The notes under the pieces are model-generated. The model was not told the DNA's origin. It worked only from the letters and a program-made list of their open reading frames with translations, and made no database searches. A stretch of 26,779 bases of DNA. Source: Phoronis australis. Taxonomy: Eukaryota > Phoronida > Phoronidae. The stretch covers positions 767,297 to 794,075 of the forward strand of contig NMRA01000069.1 of the NCBI GenBank assembly GCA_002633005.1. Direction: 5' to 3'. Shown here in pieces: positions 11,341-21,696 of the stretch (its first letter is position 1; every line of letters starts with the position of its first letter). The position numbers and the translations under genes are program-made.

Positions 11341-12232
11341 GGGAAATATTGACTCTGCTATGTTGCTCAGTAAAAATATTAAAGCATCTAATGAATGTAT
11401 TAATTTATTAACGAACAAATCATCGACAACTAAATGCAGTCAAATTATTGCAATCCGACGTACGGGAAGATGCTATCAATGTCTTTCTGTGTAAATGAAA
11501 TTTCTGGCTGTTAATACTGTAGTCTGTCATACTGCACCCTGTCAAAAGATCGTGGCCTGCGCTGGAGCTAGGGTGTTGTAAAGAGGGGGGGATGGAAAAC
11601 AATTCTCGAACTGCAAACACTTGAAGTCGCCTTGAACACAGCGTTGTAGGTTTTTGTGCTCTGAAGGTAACCCAGGTTCCTTTCAAATGCACCAATGGTT
11701 TGCATCACACTACAAACTTCAGTCAACACTGTCAGGTTTAATTTCATGTATATTTGAAAAAATGCATTTCTGAATGAAATGATGGGCGCTGTCTTGTGAC
11801 TTTATTTGGACATGACGCACGTGCACAATTACTAGCTATGCCTTTGGGAATCCTTCAATCAAAGATACCAATGTGGTCATCCAGCGCAAAAGCTTTGCGA
11901 TCGATGGATGTTGAGGTAACCAGTTTTCATTTAGAGAGCGCTGATAGCACCAATAAACAGGCGTTCCGCAGAACAAAGTAAACTATGTTATCGTTGTCGA
12001 CTTGTTCCTAACTATGATGAGAAATTATTTTTGTTTTTGCAAATTCGTTATTCCTCGAAAACAGCGGTCTAAATCCACATTCTCAAGCCACGTTAATGAA
12101 CAGTTCAGCTATGGCCGTCTTAACAAGACTGTACCTACTATCTGTTGTAAAATGGAATACTATTTAATGACGTTCCAGAATTTGGGTTAATTGCGCATAC
12201 TAAATATACTGAGCATATTTACTTCCAGGAGT

Positions 12233-12494
12233 GGCATGGGCGCACCCGGGGGGGGGGCGAATTGGGCAAAAAGGTCCGCCTCAGGGAAACAAAAAGTCCG
12301 AGTAAACGAGACAAATGTCCACAAAATCCCACGGGGAAGTCGGCCCGTATGCACATTTCGTTGGCTTGAACCTAGTGGTCCGTTTTTTTCGTGTTTTTTT
12401 TTTTTTTAATCCTCGTTAATTTCTTTCATTAAAAGGTCCGCACCCCGAAAAATTCGAGCCCCCCCCCCATACTTTAGGCTGGGAGCGCGCATGG
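12233..12494. mobile_element. GC-rich fold-back element with long homopolymers
   Basis: The left end GGCATGGGCGCACCCG and a run of about ten G, then GCGAATT, is mirrored at the right end by TTCGAG, a run of about ten C, and GGGAGCGCGCATGG. AAGGTCCGC occurs near both ends, but in the same orientation. The interior contains a T run of about 15. There is no coding potential. This looks like an old non-autonomous transposon; the inverted ends are imperfect. Confidence 0.5.
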
Positions 12495-12658
12495 AGTGGG
12501 CCAGTGTTTAAACTGGCCAGTTCATAAGCAAGGCTCGGGTTTGATTTTTTTCCATATTGCAATGCATGTGACTGAAAGAGGAAAAAAGTTTACTAAGGCA
12601 TAAACTGTGGGAGAGTGGGTAAAGTTGCAAATTTATCATAATCTGTGATTTCACTTAC

Positions 12659-15600
12659 GTCCTTCCGGGTCAAGGAGCTCTGATATGAGATACTGGTCCT
12701 CGACGTAATTGTCCACCTCGACCAAATAAGAATTCATCGTCTCGCAGATCCGCTTGGCTTTGGGTCGGGGAACTGGCATAAAACCGATGAAGTAGCAGCT
12801 TGCGTTGAACTTCTTGAAACTCACCGGACATTCCGTTTTTGGCTCTGGGAATGAAAAATGTGATAGATATGGCATGTATTTTAACCTTTGTACGTTTGAT
12901 TTGGATTATGCCGTGGAACTTTTAGGCTAATTCCTTATCTCTGTGATTGCTTGGCCAAATTAGTTAGAGGCACAACATATATCAGAGCTTGGAATTTTCC
13001 GTTTTTTAGAGGATTTCCTCTTTTTTGGTTTCAATTTCCTCCGGCTTATTTGATTTCCAGTTTTATCTTTCTTCGTCTCTTTTTTATCATTATTTTGACT
13101 TTATTCATGCAAAAAAATATTTCAGTTAAATTTTACAACACCAGAAATCACTGTACTTCCCAGTATCACACAAGCTTATTTAGTTTGTGGAACGATACAT
13201 CGCCTGTAAAATTTTCCTCTCCGATTTTTGGTCATTCCAAGCCCTGATATATCTAGGGACGATGTGAATATAAAGTAGGTTGAAAATTATCAAATGTTTT
13301 TAAGAACAAGTTTTGCGGCGAAAATAATCCGCCGCAAAGCAATGAACCGTGTCCAGCTAGTATAGTGACATTGTGCAGGCAGACTATGGTAACGGGGAAT
13401 CGAACACTGCATGCTGTGAGCTATGTGACTCCGGCGCCGCGAGGTACAGCATTAGTCCAAAGGTCACCTGTTTGCAGATTTTTTCTCCATGATAGCAATT
13501 AGCAGCATATATTGATAAAAACACCGGTCTTCGTGTCTATTTCTATCGACGATATGTGGATGACGTGTTTTGTATATTTGAAAATCAGCACTCGGCCCAA
13601 GAAGTTTTTGGTATAAACTCGAGGCATCCTGACTTGAAAATCAGTAAAGAATTAGAGGTCGACAACAAGTCATACTTTAAAATACCCTGTGTTGGTTTTT
13701 ACGCCAAGATTGCTCAACGAAAACTCAACAAATTGGTGAACGATTACTGTGTTGTGGCTTAGGAGTTGTGTTAACATTTTCAAGTCTCTAAAACTGTCTA
13801 TAATTTATTTAACCCTAAGGACAAAATTCCTATGGGTCTGCGTGCGGTCTAAGGTAGAGTACAAATTCATCTGTGCTGGATGTGGCTCCAGTTACGTATA
13901 AGCGAAGCTGTTCGCCATTTGAAAACCAGGACCAGAGAACATCTAAATTCTGACAGGCAACTAGCACACCACAGCCAGGTTGTCATTGTTGGTTTAGTTT
14001 ATTGTCACTTCCTGTAACTGTCGGACTGCAGGGCAGGATTTTGAGTTAAGAGGGGCCAGGGCAGAATATTAGCCAGGATTTTGCCCGTCTGACATTCGCA
14101 CCCCCGAGCTACGAAATGGAATCTGGGAGAATTTTAGGGGGGCCATGGCCCCCTTGGCCCACCTCTAAATCCGCCACTAGACTGTGTCTTTATTTCATTA
14201 CCGGTACTTGTTGTTGGACCTAGCAAGGAGGCCACTGTGTTTTTTCTTCTTCTCACGATGGTGTTTCAATAAACGACACCGAAACATGTCAAGCCGGTTT
14301 AAATCTGTTGTTGTTTTTTGTTTTCACGTTTAAAAGTCGTCAAATAACTGCACTTTGTTTAGCGTATATTATGTTAAAATAGCATGGTCGTTTAGTTCCT
14401 GCTATGCACTAGCATGCTAGTTAGAGCATCCAAATACATCTTTGAAGGGGCACAAACATCATTTTTACCGCCCTAAGGCCACTAGCAATTTTATACCATT
14501 ACAACATGACGGTAACATTGAAGTTGCACGTATAAGGATACGTTCGTCATAACTAGGATTGAATTTCTCACAACTTCTCAAGTACTAGACTTATAAAACT
14601 ATATGATTTTAAAATCCTTGATGGTCATAGAATCTTATTATGTGTGCCAAAGCAATATAAACAAGTTCATAATCACACGAAAAAAGGTGATTTTTCATTT
14701 AGAATGCCAAATTTTCCACAAACACCATGTTTTGGCACGAAACGTGGCCACATAAGTGTATCTGGTATTTTTAAGGCCTTTTACCCAAAGCTTCCATTTT
14801 TTCAAGAAATGTTGATGTCTTCATTATCATGTTATGTAGCCTGTCTCACCTTCGTAGCTAGAAGCATAAAAGAAATTGAATTTGCTATGCGGAAATTACA
14901 CCGTGATAAATCAATATTTGTGCTGCGATCAAGGATGGTTCGATGAGTCTACTATTGATACTATAATATCTTAGTAACGAAGTCATTGCGTTACCAACTT
15001 TAACAATCTGATAATTTACTAACATTTTGAAGCCAAATAATTCCTTGTAAGACTTATGAGCCTCCGTTTGCAGCAATAAGATTTACAACTACACCCTGAA
15101 TTTTCTGAATTGGTAAGCTTTACAAACACTTGGACCTAGGAACTTACAGTGTCTATTATAACCCTATTGGAGGAAACTGTGAGGGTGGAACGGGTTCATT
15201 TTGGTAGGAGAATAGACAAAAGCATAAGACTGTATTGAACTTTGACATGTGAATATTACTACAATTTCAAGAACAATTCTGTGATGATAACTATTCTGAC
15301 GTTCCCTTTTATGAAAATTGAAAGGAAAATGTTAATTACTGTCACGTTGTCCTAGATGGTGATATTTTGTCACACACCGTAATGGGAAGAGGAACTTTGG
15401 CCAGCTTTGTAAAAACAATCATACATTCACCAAAACTGAAAAATCGACAAATTACAAACCTCGACTAGTAAGATTATCTTAGAATTAAATGCAGGTTCTA
15501 ATGTTATCACAATTTTGGCAAAGTTCATGCTCCGGCGGGATCAATGAAGCTTTGGTAATAGAACTCCTCCCAAGGAACACAGACCACTTTCCATGCAGCA

Positions 15601-16269
15601 AAGTCCTTACTACTCTCCACATACATACCATGCACCACTGAACTACTGACTAGGACTTACCATACCCCGACCATGGACAATTTTAAGTGTGAAAATGATG
15701 CGTGCGGTAAGTATCCCTCTGTGTGCGTGCATGGTTGCAACGTCTGCGACCAGTAATAGTTATTCAAGCACGGGGAGTATTTGCGGTTCGTGATGTTTTT
15801 TGTAGCGGCTAGCACGGTTACTCTCTTCTAGCAGCTGTCCATGGTAAGCATTCATCAGACTACAGGGAATTTTAGAAACACTCCCACTAAATGATCACTT
15901 ACCTGTGTGGTTTGGTGCAGCTGTTCCTTCAGCAAGCTGCCTTATGGCCAATGTGTTGGCTCTTATCAAGTTTTCCAACAACGTTAGCTTCCCTCCCACT
16001 GCATGACGGGTGATATTCATCTGGTTTTGGATAGCTTTGAGTATTTTTGACTGATTTCGCACGCTCTGGGCTAAGGTATGCAACTCGTGTGCATCATGCG
16101 TATGATTCCAGACGTGCGTTGCGTTAGTCGTGTTGTGCACATCCCATTTGTGATGGTTGTGGTGATGAACATGAATTCCCGTGTCCCAAATATCTTCACC
16201 TATGACAAGACTGACATCGGCCAGTAACAGAACAAGAATACCGAGTTTGCACAGGCTTCTAAGAACCAT
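12659..16269 (-). CDS. Secreted C-type lectin-domain protein (partial, two exons)
   Basis: Exon 1 is 16269-15903. The ATG starts MVLRSLCKLGILVLLLADVS, a clear signal peptide, followed by a stalk of about 95 residues and a strong phase-1 donor (ACAG|GTAAGT). The stalk is His-rich (HVHHHNHHKWDVH), carries six N-glycosylation sequons (NTT, NAT, NHT, NQS, NIT, NHT), and its second half is helical and heptad-like. Exon 2 is 12844-12659 (186 nt, phase 1 to 1). It encodes the first half of a long-form C-type lectin domain: CPVSFKKFNASCYFI, then RICETMNSYLVEVDNYVEDQYL, with the typical C-P...F...CY and C...L.V...E..YL spacing. The exons join in frame. The second half of the domain, which binds ligand and calcium, was not found at lower coordinates. 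Linking the exons, about 3 kb apart, rests on strand, phase and protein type. Invertebrate proteins of this kind commonly recognise sugars, often in immunity. Confidence 0.72.
13312..13338. repeat. Perfect 9-bp inverted repeat (hairpin)
   Basis: TTTGCGGCG and CGCCGCAAA are separated by a 9-nt AT-rich loop. GC-rich arms in an AT-rich region make it stand out. It lies in the putative lectin intron; no function is evident. Confidence 0.7.
13520..13985 (+). pseudogene. Decayed Penelope-like retroelement (RT and GIY-YIG fragments)
   Basis: From about 13535 the frame reads FYRRYVDDVFCIFENQHSAQ, containing the YVDD catalytic motif of a reverse transcriptase, followed by NSRHPDLK and KELEVDNK, typical of the Penelope-like palm region. 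After 13762 the frame is broken. At about 13811-13901 NPKDKIPMGLRAV and KVEYKFICAGCGSSYV appear, then in a shifted frame (13904-13978) EAVRHLKTRTREHLNSD. The CAGC...SSY motif followed by RH...R..EHL is the start of the GIY-YIG endonuclease of Penelope-like elements. Sequence between the two domains is largely missing, and several stops and frameshifts are present, so the element is dead. It sits in the lectin intron, opposite to the lectin. Confidence 0.8.
14029..14180. mobile_element. Fold-back MITE-like element (hAT-type CAG ends)
   Basis: The left end CAGGGCAGGATTTTGAGTTA then AGAGGGGCC and the right end GGCCCACCTCTAAATCCGCC ACTAG are roughly inverse. The interior has GGGGGGCCATGGCCCCCTTGG. 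Short CAG...CTG-like ends and a CGGATTTAGAGG terminus resemble hAT-derived miniature elements, but no 8-bp target duplication could be confirmed. Confidence 0.5.
14181..15671. other. Lectin intron, no gene recognised
   Basis: AT-rich sequence. An open frame of 100 codons at 14644-14946 (plus) has no recognisable domain, no Kozak context and no splice structure, and is judged chance. Phrases near 14265-14300 (ACACCGAAACATGTC) resemble retroelement 3' sequence and may be the tail of the Penelope-like relic. Confidence 0.45.
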
Positions 16270-19200
16270 CGTTCTCACTGAGCTGGTCTCGATTTAACTG
16301 TGTGCGCAAGCCTGACTGTCTTACTTTAGTGACGGTGGCCCATTATATCAGTTTTGGATGAACTCTGTCAACTCCAGTTATGCAATAAATTAATTAAACC
16401 AACATGCCAGTCTCAATAGCTGGGGTGCCAACTGGTCTAAGTTGGTATCAACCACATCCTGCCATTGAGGATGTTTTTTCCGACTGTGAAATGTGCTGTT
16501 AAAAGATTGCTTTTCAACCCTTGATTTGACTCAGTATGCTGCCATTGTGAACAGCCTGCAAGCTGAAGCTAACGTGTGAGACATGCTTTGTGTGTTTAAT
16601 GTAGTGTATGAAAGCATTTGGTGATGCAAGACACGAAGACACTCGTCCAGGGCCTGTTTCATGAAAAATGACTTAAGACAGAAATTAAGTTTTACCCTTG
16701 CACTTCATAATTAATGAATTAATGTTTAATCATGAAATCATTAGCACCTAATGGCCTGAAAATTATTTGTACACATTTTCTGAATAATAAACAATTATGG
16801 GTACATGATTCTCAGAAACTTTAATCTTTTGCTTAAAGTAATTTTGAATTACTTTAAATTTCAAAAATTGTTACCAGGATCGAGAGTAAGAAGAAATTCC
16901 TGTGTCTTCAGTCACTTTGCCTGAAATGGACCATGGTGAACACCATTTAGTTTAATTGGATGGGACTGGGAGTTCATCTACGGTGCTGTTGGCATTTAGA
17001 AAACTGACCAAGGTAACAAGAGACAACACAGTAATACTGTCACAAGATACTGCTTTGAAATACAAAAAGCCAATGGTACACCAATCCCGGCATAATCCAT
17101 CTCAGGAAGAAATTTGGGACTGATGGTAGTAACAGCAGTTCAGGCCAAAACTCCTCCAGAAAGTTTTGTGGGCATTTCAAGTAACATCATGTAACCAACT
17201 AACAAGAAAAACATAGGAAAATAAGTTTGAAGAATAATATTAACAGCAAAACATTTTTGAAATTGAAGATGACAGTAAACATATTTATGAAATGTGATGA
17301 CTATTTGACGTACACCATCTTGTCTATTTTGTCAAGAGTATGTGACAAGCTATGCTGTAGAGTACAAGAAGAAGTGAATGATTGAATAATGTTATGACAT
17401 GTGTACAAACAATGACTTAACCTCAAATGACTGCAAGATGGTCATAGGGAACTTGAAAACAGGTCCTGTACTAGAGTAAGACGGAATAATAACAAAGAAG
17501 TAATAACACAAAATGCCTGCTGGGCTTAAAAAAAAAAAGGACAAAGTTGGACAGAAGTAAATGGCAGGATGGTGGGCGGAAAATTATTGAAGAAAACAAC
17601 AATTTTACTGACGTTGCTTGGGGGAAGCAGTACCATTTAAACCATGACAAAATTGTAGAAAAATTTCCTTCATGAAAAGTTCTCTTTATTGAGAAAAACA
17701 AGGGACATTTCATCGCCCTCCATATTGTGTCTCAAACCACGGAATTTTTAACGGACACCATTGCTTCATAAAGTCCCTGTTGATTGATAACGGGAGCTCT
17801 CGTGTTTTTAGTTGAAGTGGTTTGTTCAATGGTCCCAACCATGTGGCCTGCACACGTCTGATGCACCACAAATGACATCAGACCGCCTGCACTCTTTTTA
17901 TTGCTTGCACAGAATGACTCCTAAACTAGACAGTGCTCAGCAACAAAAATACATCTATTGTGTGAACACCAATAATCATGAAGATTCAATGAGATATAAC
18001 CAATCTTGGCACTGAATCACAAGGAACCAGGCAACCTCCTTCAAGAGACGTTTAGTACTTCCAAGCGTGGCCATGTGTTCACAAGAAAATATCCCTAGCA
18101 ACTGTGTCTGGTTTCTCTTCTATGTTCTGGATTTCTTTCAAGCCCTGCAACAAACAGTATGTAACCAGTTCTAGTCAGAAATTCCACCCTCCTTGAATGA
18201 GTGTCCCGGCTGCTTTTAACTAACATTTTACAAGAGTAACTTACACTTTCGGAAAATTTGTCTGGCTTAATCAAAGTTATGGCGAAAACCGAGACAAAAA
18301 ATAACACCGACTAAATCATTAACAGTTAGCCCGGCAAAAAACTTTGATTCAAGAGTTTTGATAACAAGACATATCGTCAACTTTTTGTGAAAAGTACTGT
18401 ACCGAAGACGCTGCTTGTATTTAAACCCAGGTGCCAACATCTACTTTTGTGTATTTTTGAAAGAGCTTTTTTTGCTCAAAGGTTTCACAAGTAGACAGAT
18501 GAGCCTATGCTTCACAAGCGAAGACGAACAATTATTCCTGATTTGTTCATGTTTGAAGTTGGGTGCTTTCTGTGGGTCTTATAGCTGTTCATGGCACTTT
18601 TAATTGAGTTTGAAATTATATTGTGTGTGCTTTCTAGGCTTGGAAAGGACCGACAACTCCATAATGCTTCAGTCCAGACTCAATGAGAGGACTTGTCACG
18701 ACGGTAATTATATTTGCTAAGCATGGTCTCTAAGAATAACTTCTTCACAAGTTCAACAAAAAATCACTTCTCGCCTAAAGTAAGAAACAGACTCGGACCT
18801 ATTTTGCACCGGTCCACTAAATGGTTCTGATCAAAATTTAGTCTCTAATGTTGAATTCAGTACAAGACAAAATCAACAATTTTGCACTGTATCAATGAAG
18901 CGTCACTCGAATGCTATTTTAAAAAAGTTCCTTTGCAGTTTCTGCTCAAAAGTAATTCTTCACTTATTTCACAGTAAAATAATTGCCACTATTTTTGCCA
19001 ATGGCTGATTACCTTATACTGAAAATAGCGGGAAATTTACCAAATGTTGTTTCACGGTATCTAGTAGGCTCTTCAATCCTAGCTCATATTGGACTACAAC
19101 TTTGAATTTCATTGTTGAGAAATTTGAAAAGTGAAATTTGGCTTGTCCGTCATTTCATTTGCTAAACGGGTAAAGAACTACCACAATGGGGCTATTCGGA

Positions 19201-20818
19201 AAATCTACAATAACTATAGGGCGTGCGTGTACTAGTGGTGATAGATTAACAGCCTCGATTTCGCGAGCCCTTTAAATACATGGTGAAATGGCTTGCAGCC
19301 GTGCCAACTGAATCTGAGATTGCGTAAAAAGGGTGCTTCTATGAGAGGAAGTAAGCACGACCTCATACAAAGGTAAGGTTTGTGATTATTTTAACGATTA
19401 TTCCATGATTATTCTACCGATGCCTGTTAACTGAGGCACTCGCCGATGTCGACTTCGCGGCAGTCAGTCGCCAGCCAGAGTCTGGTTAATCTTTGTATGT
19501 TGTGATATGTGATACGATACTTGACGTAGCAATCGGGATCTTTTCGTACATCAAAGCATTATTATTGTTTGGAATGATTTCTAAAAGTTTATCAGTGACA
19601 GTTACATCAATCAATGCTGAATGTTTATGCTGTCAACTCGATACAGGTTAATGAGTTAAGATTACAATCCAATCCCAATGGCAAAGGGTACGTGAGTGAT
19701 AAATATCCATTGCATTAGACTATTTGTTTACTCCCTATCATATGTCTTCTGGAAATCTATTACACGTTGAAATGGAAATCTATCACGTCAGTTTTCACGT
19801 AACCTTTGGTTTTTAGGTTTGAAGGCTTGTACCGTGCAGAGGAGATATGCATCGCTTCTGCACCGTCCCTGAATGGACAAAAATTGGTTTTTAGCATTTG
19901 ACTGCAGCTAACCAACAAGATCTTCCCATCCAGTGCAGATCTGTTGTCAAAGCCTACTTTCAATATTGGAGACAACGAACAAAGCCTTTGAAAAGGAACA
20001 GCTATTTTTAAAGTCATTTTGTTAAATTACTTATTCAGGTCCCGAGGGGGGATTGGCATGGGGGGTTGTAATATTTGGTACAACTGAATGTGTGGAAATA
20101 ACAGGTAATACATGTTTGGGGAAAAGAGCATGGTGAGGTAATTCTTAACCTTCACGAAGTCCCTTCAAGTTGATTTCATGAAGCTGTTTTGCTACTTGTA
20201 TCAATTGTAAAACCACGGAAATATATTACATTTTCCGAATTCACAGTGACTGAATAGTCTTAACTCATGCCTTGAAATGTTGCAAGTCGTTATAAATTCA
20301 AATGACTGCCATTTTTGTGAAAATTGCATTTTTGATGGTGCCTTACGATTTGTAATTACTCTTAAACAACAGAAAGATTATCCATCATTTTTAAATGACC
20401 CAAGTCTTCATATCTTCTATTAGAAGAAAAACGGTTCCCTCAACCTTAGGCTAGAAGTATGCTTGACAGACCCATGAACCTGTAATCTGAGTTTAAAATT
20501 GCTGAAAGTATCAAAATTAAAAAGGCTTGAAAATGGGTAACAAAGGTTTGAAGTTGTCTCAAAAAACTTGTATATTTTACAGACAAGTGATGCGTTTAAA
20601 GAATTGTTATGGCTAGGGATAAAAAATAAAGACACAGTTTTATGCAATACTCATTATATACACCCTTGGTTTCTGAAAATAGTAAATATTTACTTTTATG
20701 TGAAACTGTAGACCAATCACCATATATTTTTGAAAAACAGGGATAACATTTTTGATCCAATCTGGAGTACTTAATTATTCATATTTCAATATTTGTTCCA
20801 GGTGCAGTGACATTTTAA
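15672..20818 (+). CDS. Tentative three-exon micro-gene (about 38 residues)
   Basis: Exon 1, 15672-15710, has ATG in strong context (GACCATGG), encodes MDNFKCENDAC and ends GCG|GTAAGT in phase 1. Exon 2, 18638-18703, follows TTTCTAG, encodes LERTDNSIMLQSRLNERTCHD and ends in phase 1 (GTAATT, a weaker donor). Exon 3 starts at 20802 after TTTGTTCCAG, adds GAVTF and stops at 20818. About 700 nt later an AATAAA at 21513 could end the transcript. All phases agree. Three cysteines; no signal peptide or known family. Further exons between 15711 and 18637 could exist. The assembly rests only on splice sites and phase, so exon 2 could belong to a different, longer gene. Intron 1 contains the lectin leader exon on the opposite strand. 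Confidence 0.35.
16341..16350 (-). promoter_or_regulatory. TATA-like element of the lectin gene
   Basis: The minus strand reads TGATATAATG about 75 nt upstream of the ATG at 16269, a suitable distance for a TATA box with a short 5' UTR. The match is TATAAT rather than TATAAA. Confidence 0.4.
16351..18637. other. Region without recognised gene
   Basis: AT-rich sequence upstream of the lectin leader and inside the putative micro-gene intron. GGGCCTGTTTCATGAAAAAT with CTTAAGACAGAAATTAAG at 16652-16692 looks like the end of an interspersed repeat. No exon could be supported. Confidence 0.45.
18704..20801. other. Region without recognised gene
   Basis: AT-rich sequence between the tentative exons 2 and 3 of the micro-gene. 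It contains one copy of a dispersed repeat at 19187-19250. An 85-codon minus-strand frame at 19760-20017 has no recognisable domain. Confidence 0.5.
19187..19250 (+). repeat. Dispersed repeat, forward copy
   Basis: TGGGGCTATTCGGA and TGTACTAGTGGTGAT occur 27 bp apart here and, inverted with nearly the same spacing, at 22705-22653. The shared blocks and spacing indicate two copies of one interspersed element. Confidence 0.65.
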
Positions 20819-21540
20819 GACCACTTCAAGCAGTATCATAGACAAGCTTTGTTACTCCGTTCTCTTCCCACAGCACTTCCACACACCAGCAGTGCTGCAT
20901 GGCACAATGTGCAAGTCAGTGGCCCTGGAGAAATGTGAATCGCAGTACTAAGTTACCATAAGACAATGTGCCAGTGGAGTGTCTGTGTATCCAGACGAAC
21001 TATATCTGACTGCTACACAAATAAGCCTTGTTGGTGAGGATGCCCTTTCATAGGCAATGAGTCATGTGTGGACAATAGCTTATTTCCTTTCCTGGAAGAA
21101 ACATGAGGGACTGAAGCTAAAGAAGACCTAGTCACACTCTGGTCTAGTTCAGAGTCTGATTTTGGGCTCAAAACGATTCAAGTGATATGCTGCTGTGTTT
21201 ACCTTCAAGGGTCTAATTGTGGATGTTATTGAGGCTGAATGAGGTTACATGAAAGAAAGCCACGTGTTGAAACTGGACCTTTTTTACAAGCGCTTCTATA
21301 GGCCATTGAAACTAGAACCCAGTGAAATGAAAGCCAAAAGCTGAGTGACATTAAATTTTCCTTTCAGAAGAAAGGCTTTATACTATTGGTTAAAACTTTT
21401 CAATTTGGTACAGATCATGGGGAAATGACATTCAGTGACTGCATCGATTGTCTTATTGTATGTTTTCAATTGTAGCTAGCTGGATAAGAATCTGCTATGC
21501 ACAAGATTCGAGAATAAACAATTATCAGTGTATTTAAAAA
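20819..21540 (+). other. Possible 3' UTR with polyadenylation signal
   Basis: Sequence following the stop at 20818 of the tentative micro-gene has stops in all plus frames and ends with AATAAA at 21513-21518. This is the only feature suggesting a transcript end here. Confidence 0.3.
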
Positions 21541-21696
21541 CAAATGGCAAACTGAAAAAGCACAGAAAGAAACAACATTGCGAGGGAGTCCATAATCAGG
21601 CATATCAGGTGCTGAATTTCTGAATTACGTTCAATTGTCTCAGGTTATTGCTGAAGGATTGCTTTTCACTTTGTCCAACGGTGAAATAGATGGTCA

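Larger units (their letters stand above)
9008..12232. other. Region without recognised gene between CENPK and the lectin
   Basis: It holds the CENPK 3' flank and further AT-rich sequence. Possible plus-strand polyadenylation signals (AATAAA) occur near 9964 and 10034, giving a long CENPK 3' UTR of about 1 kb if used. The remaining lectin-domain exons are expected here on the minus strand, but no exon with the conserved second-half lectin motifs (WIG, W.W, WND) was found. Open frames at 10327-10662 and 11420-11695 (minus) and 11796-12190 (plus) show no recognisable domain. Confidence 0.5.

Noticed and set aside
13375-13440. tRNA-like fragment on the minus strand with a B-box-like GTTCGATTCCCC
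   Set aside because: No acceptor pairing or T arm could be formed; at most a decayed SINE piece.
14644-14946. 100-codon plus-strand frame in the lectin intron
   Set aside because: No recognisable motif, start context or splice sites.
15895-16278. Lectin leader starting at 16278
   Set aside because: That codon is GTG; the first ATG is at 16269 and gives the normal signal peptide. The frame past 15903 is intron.
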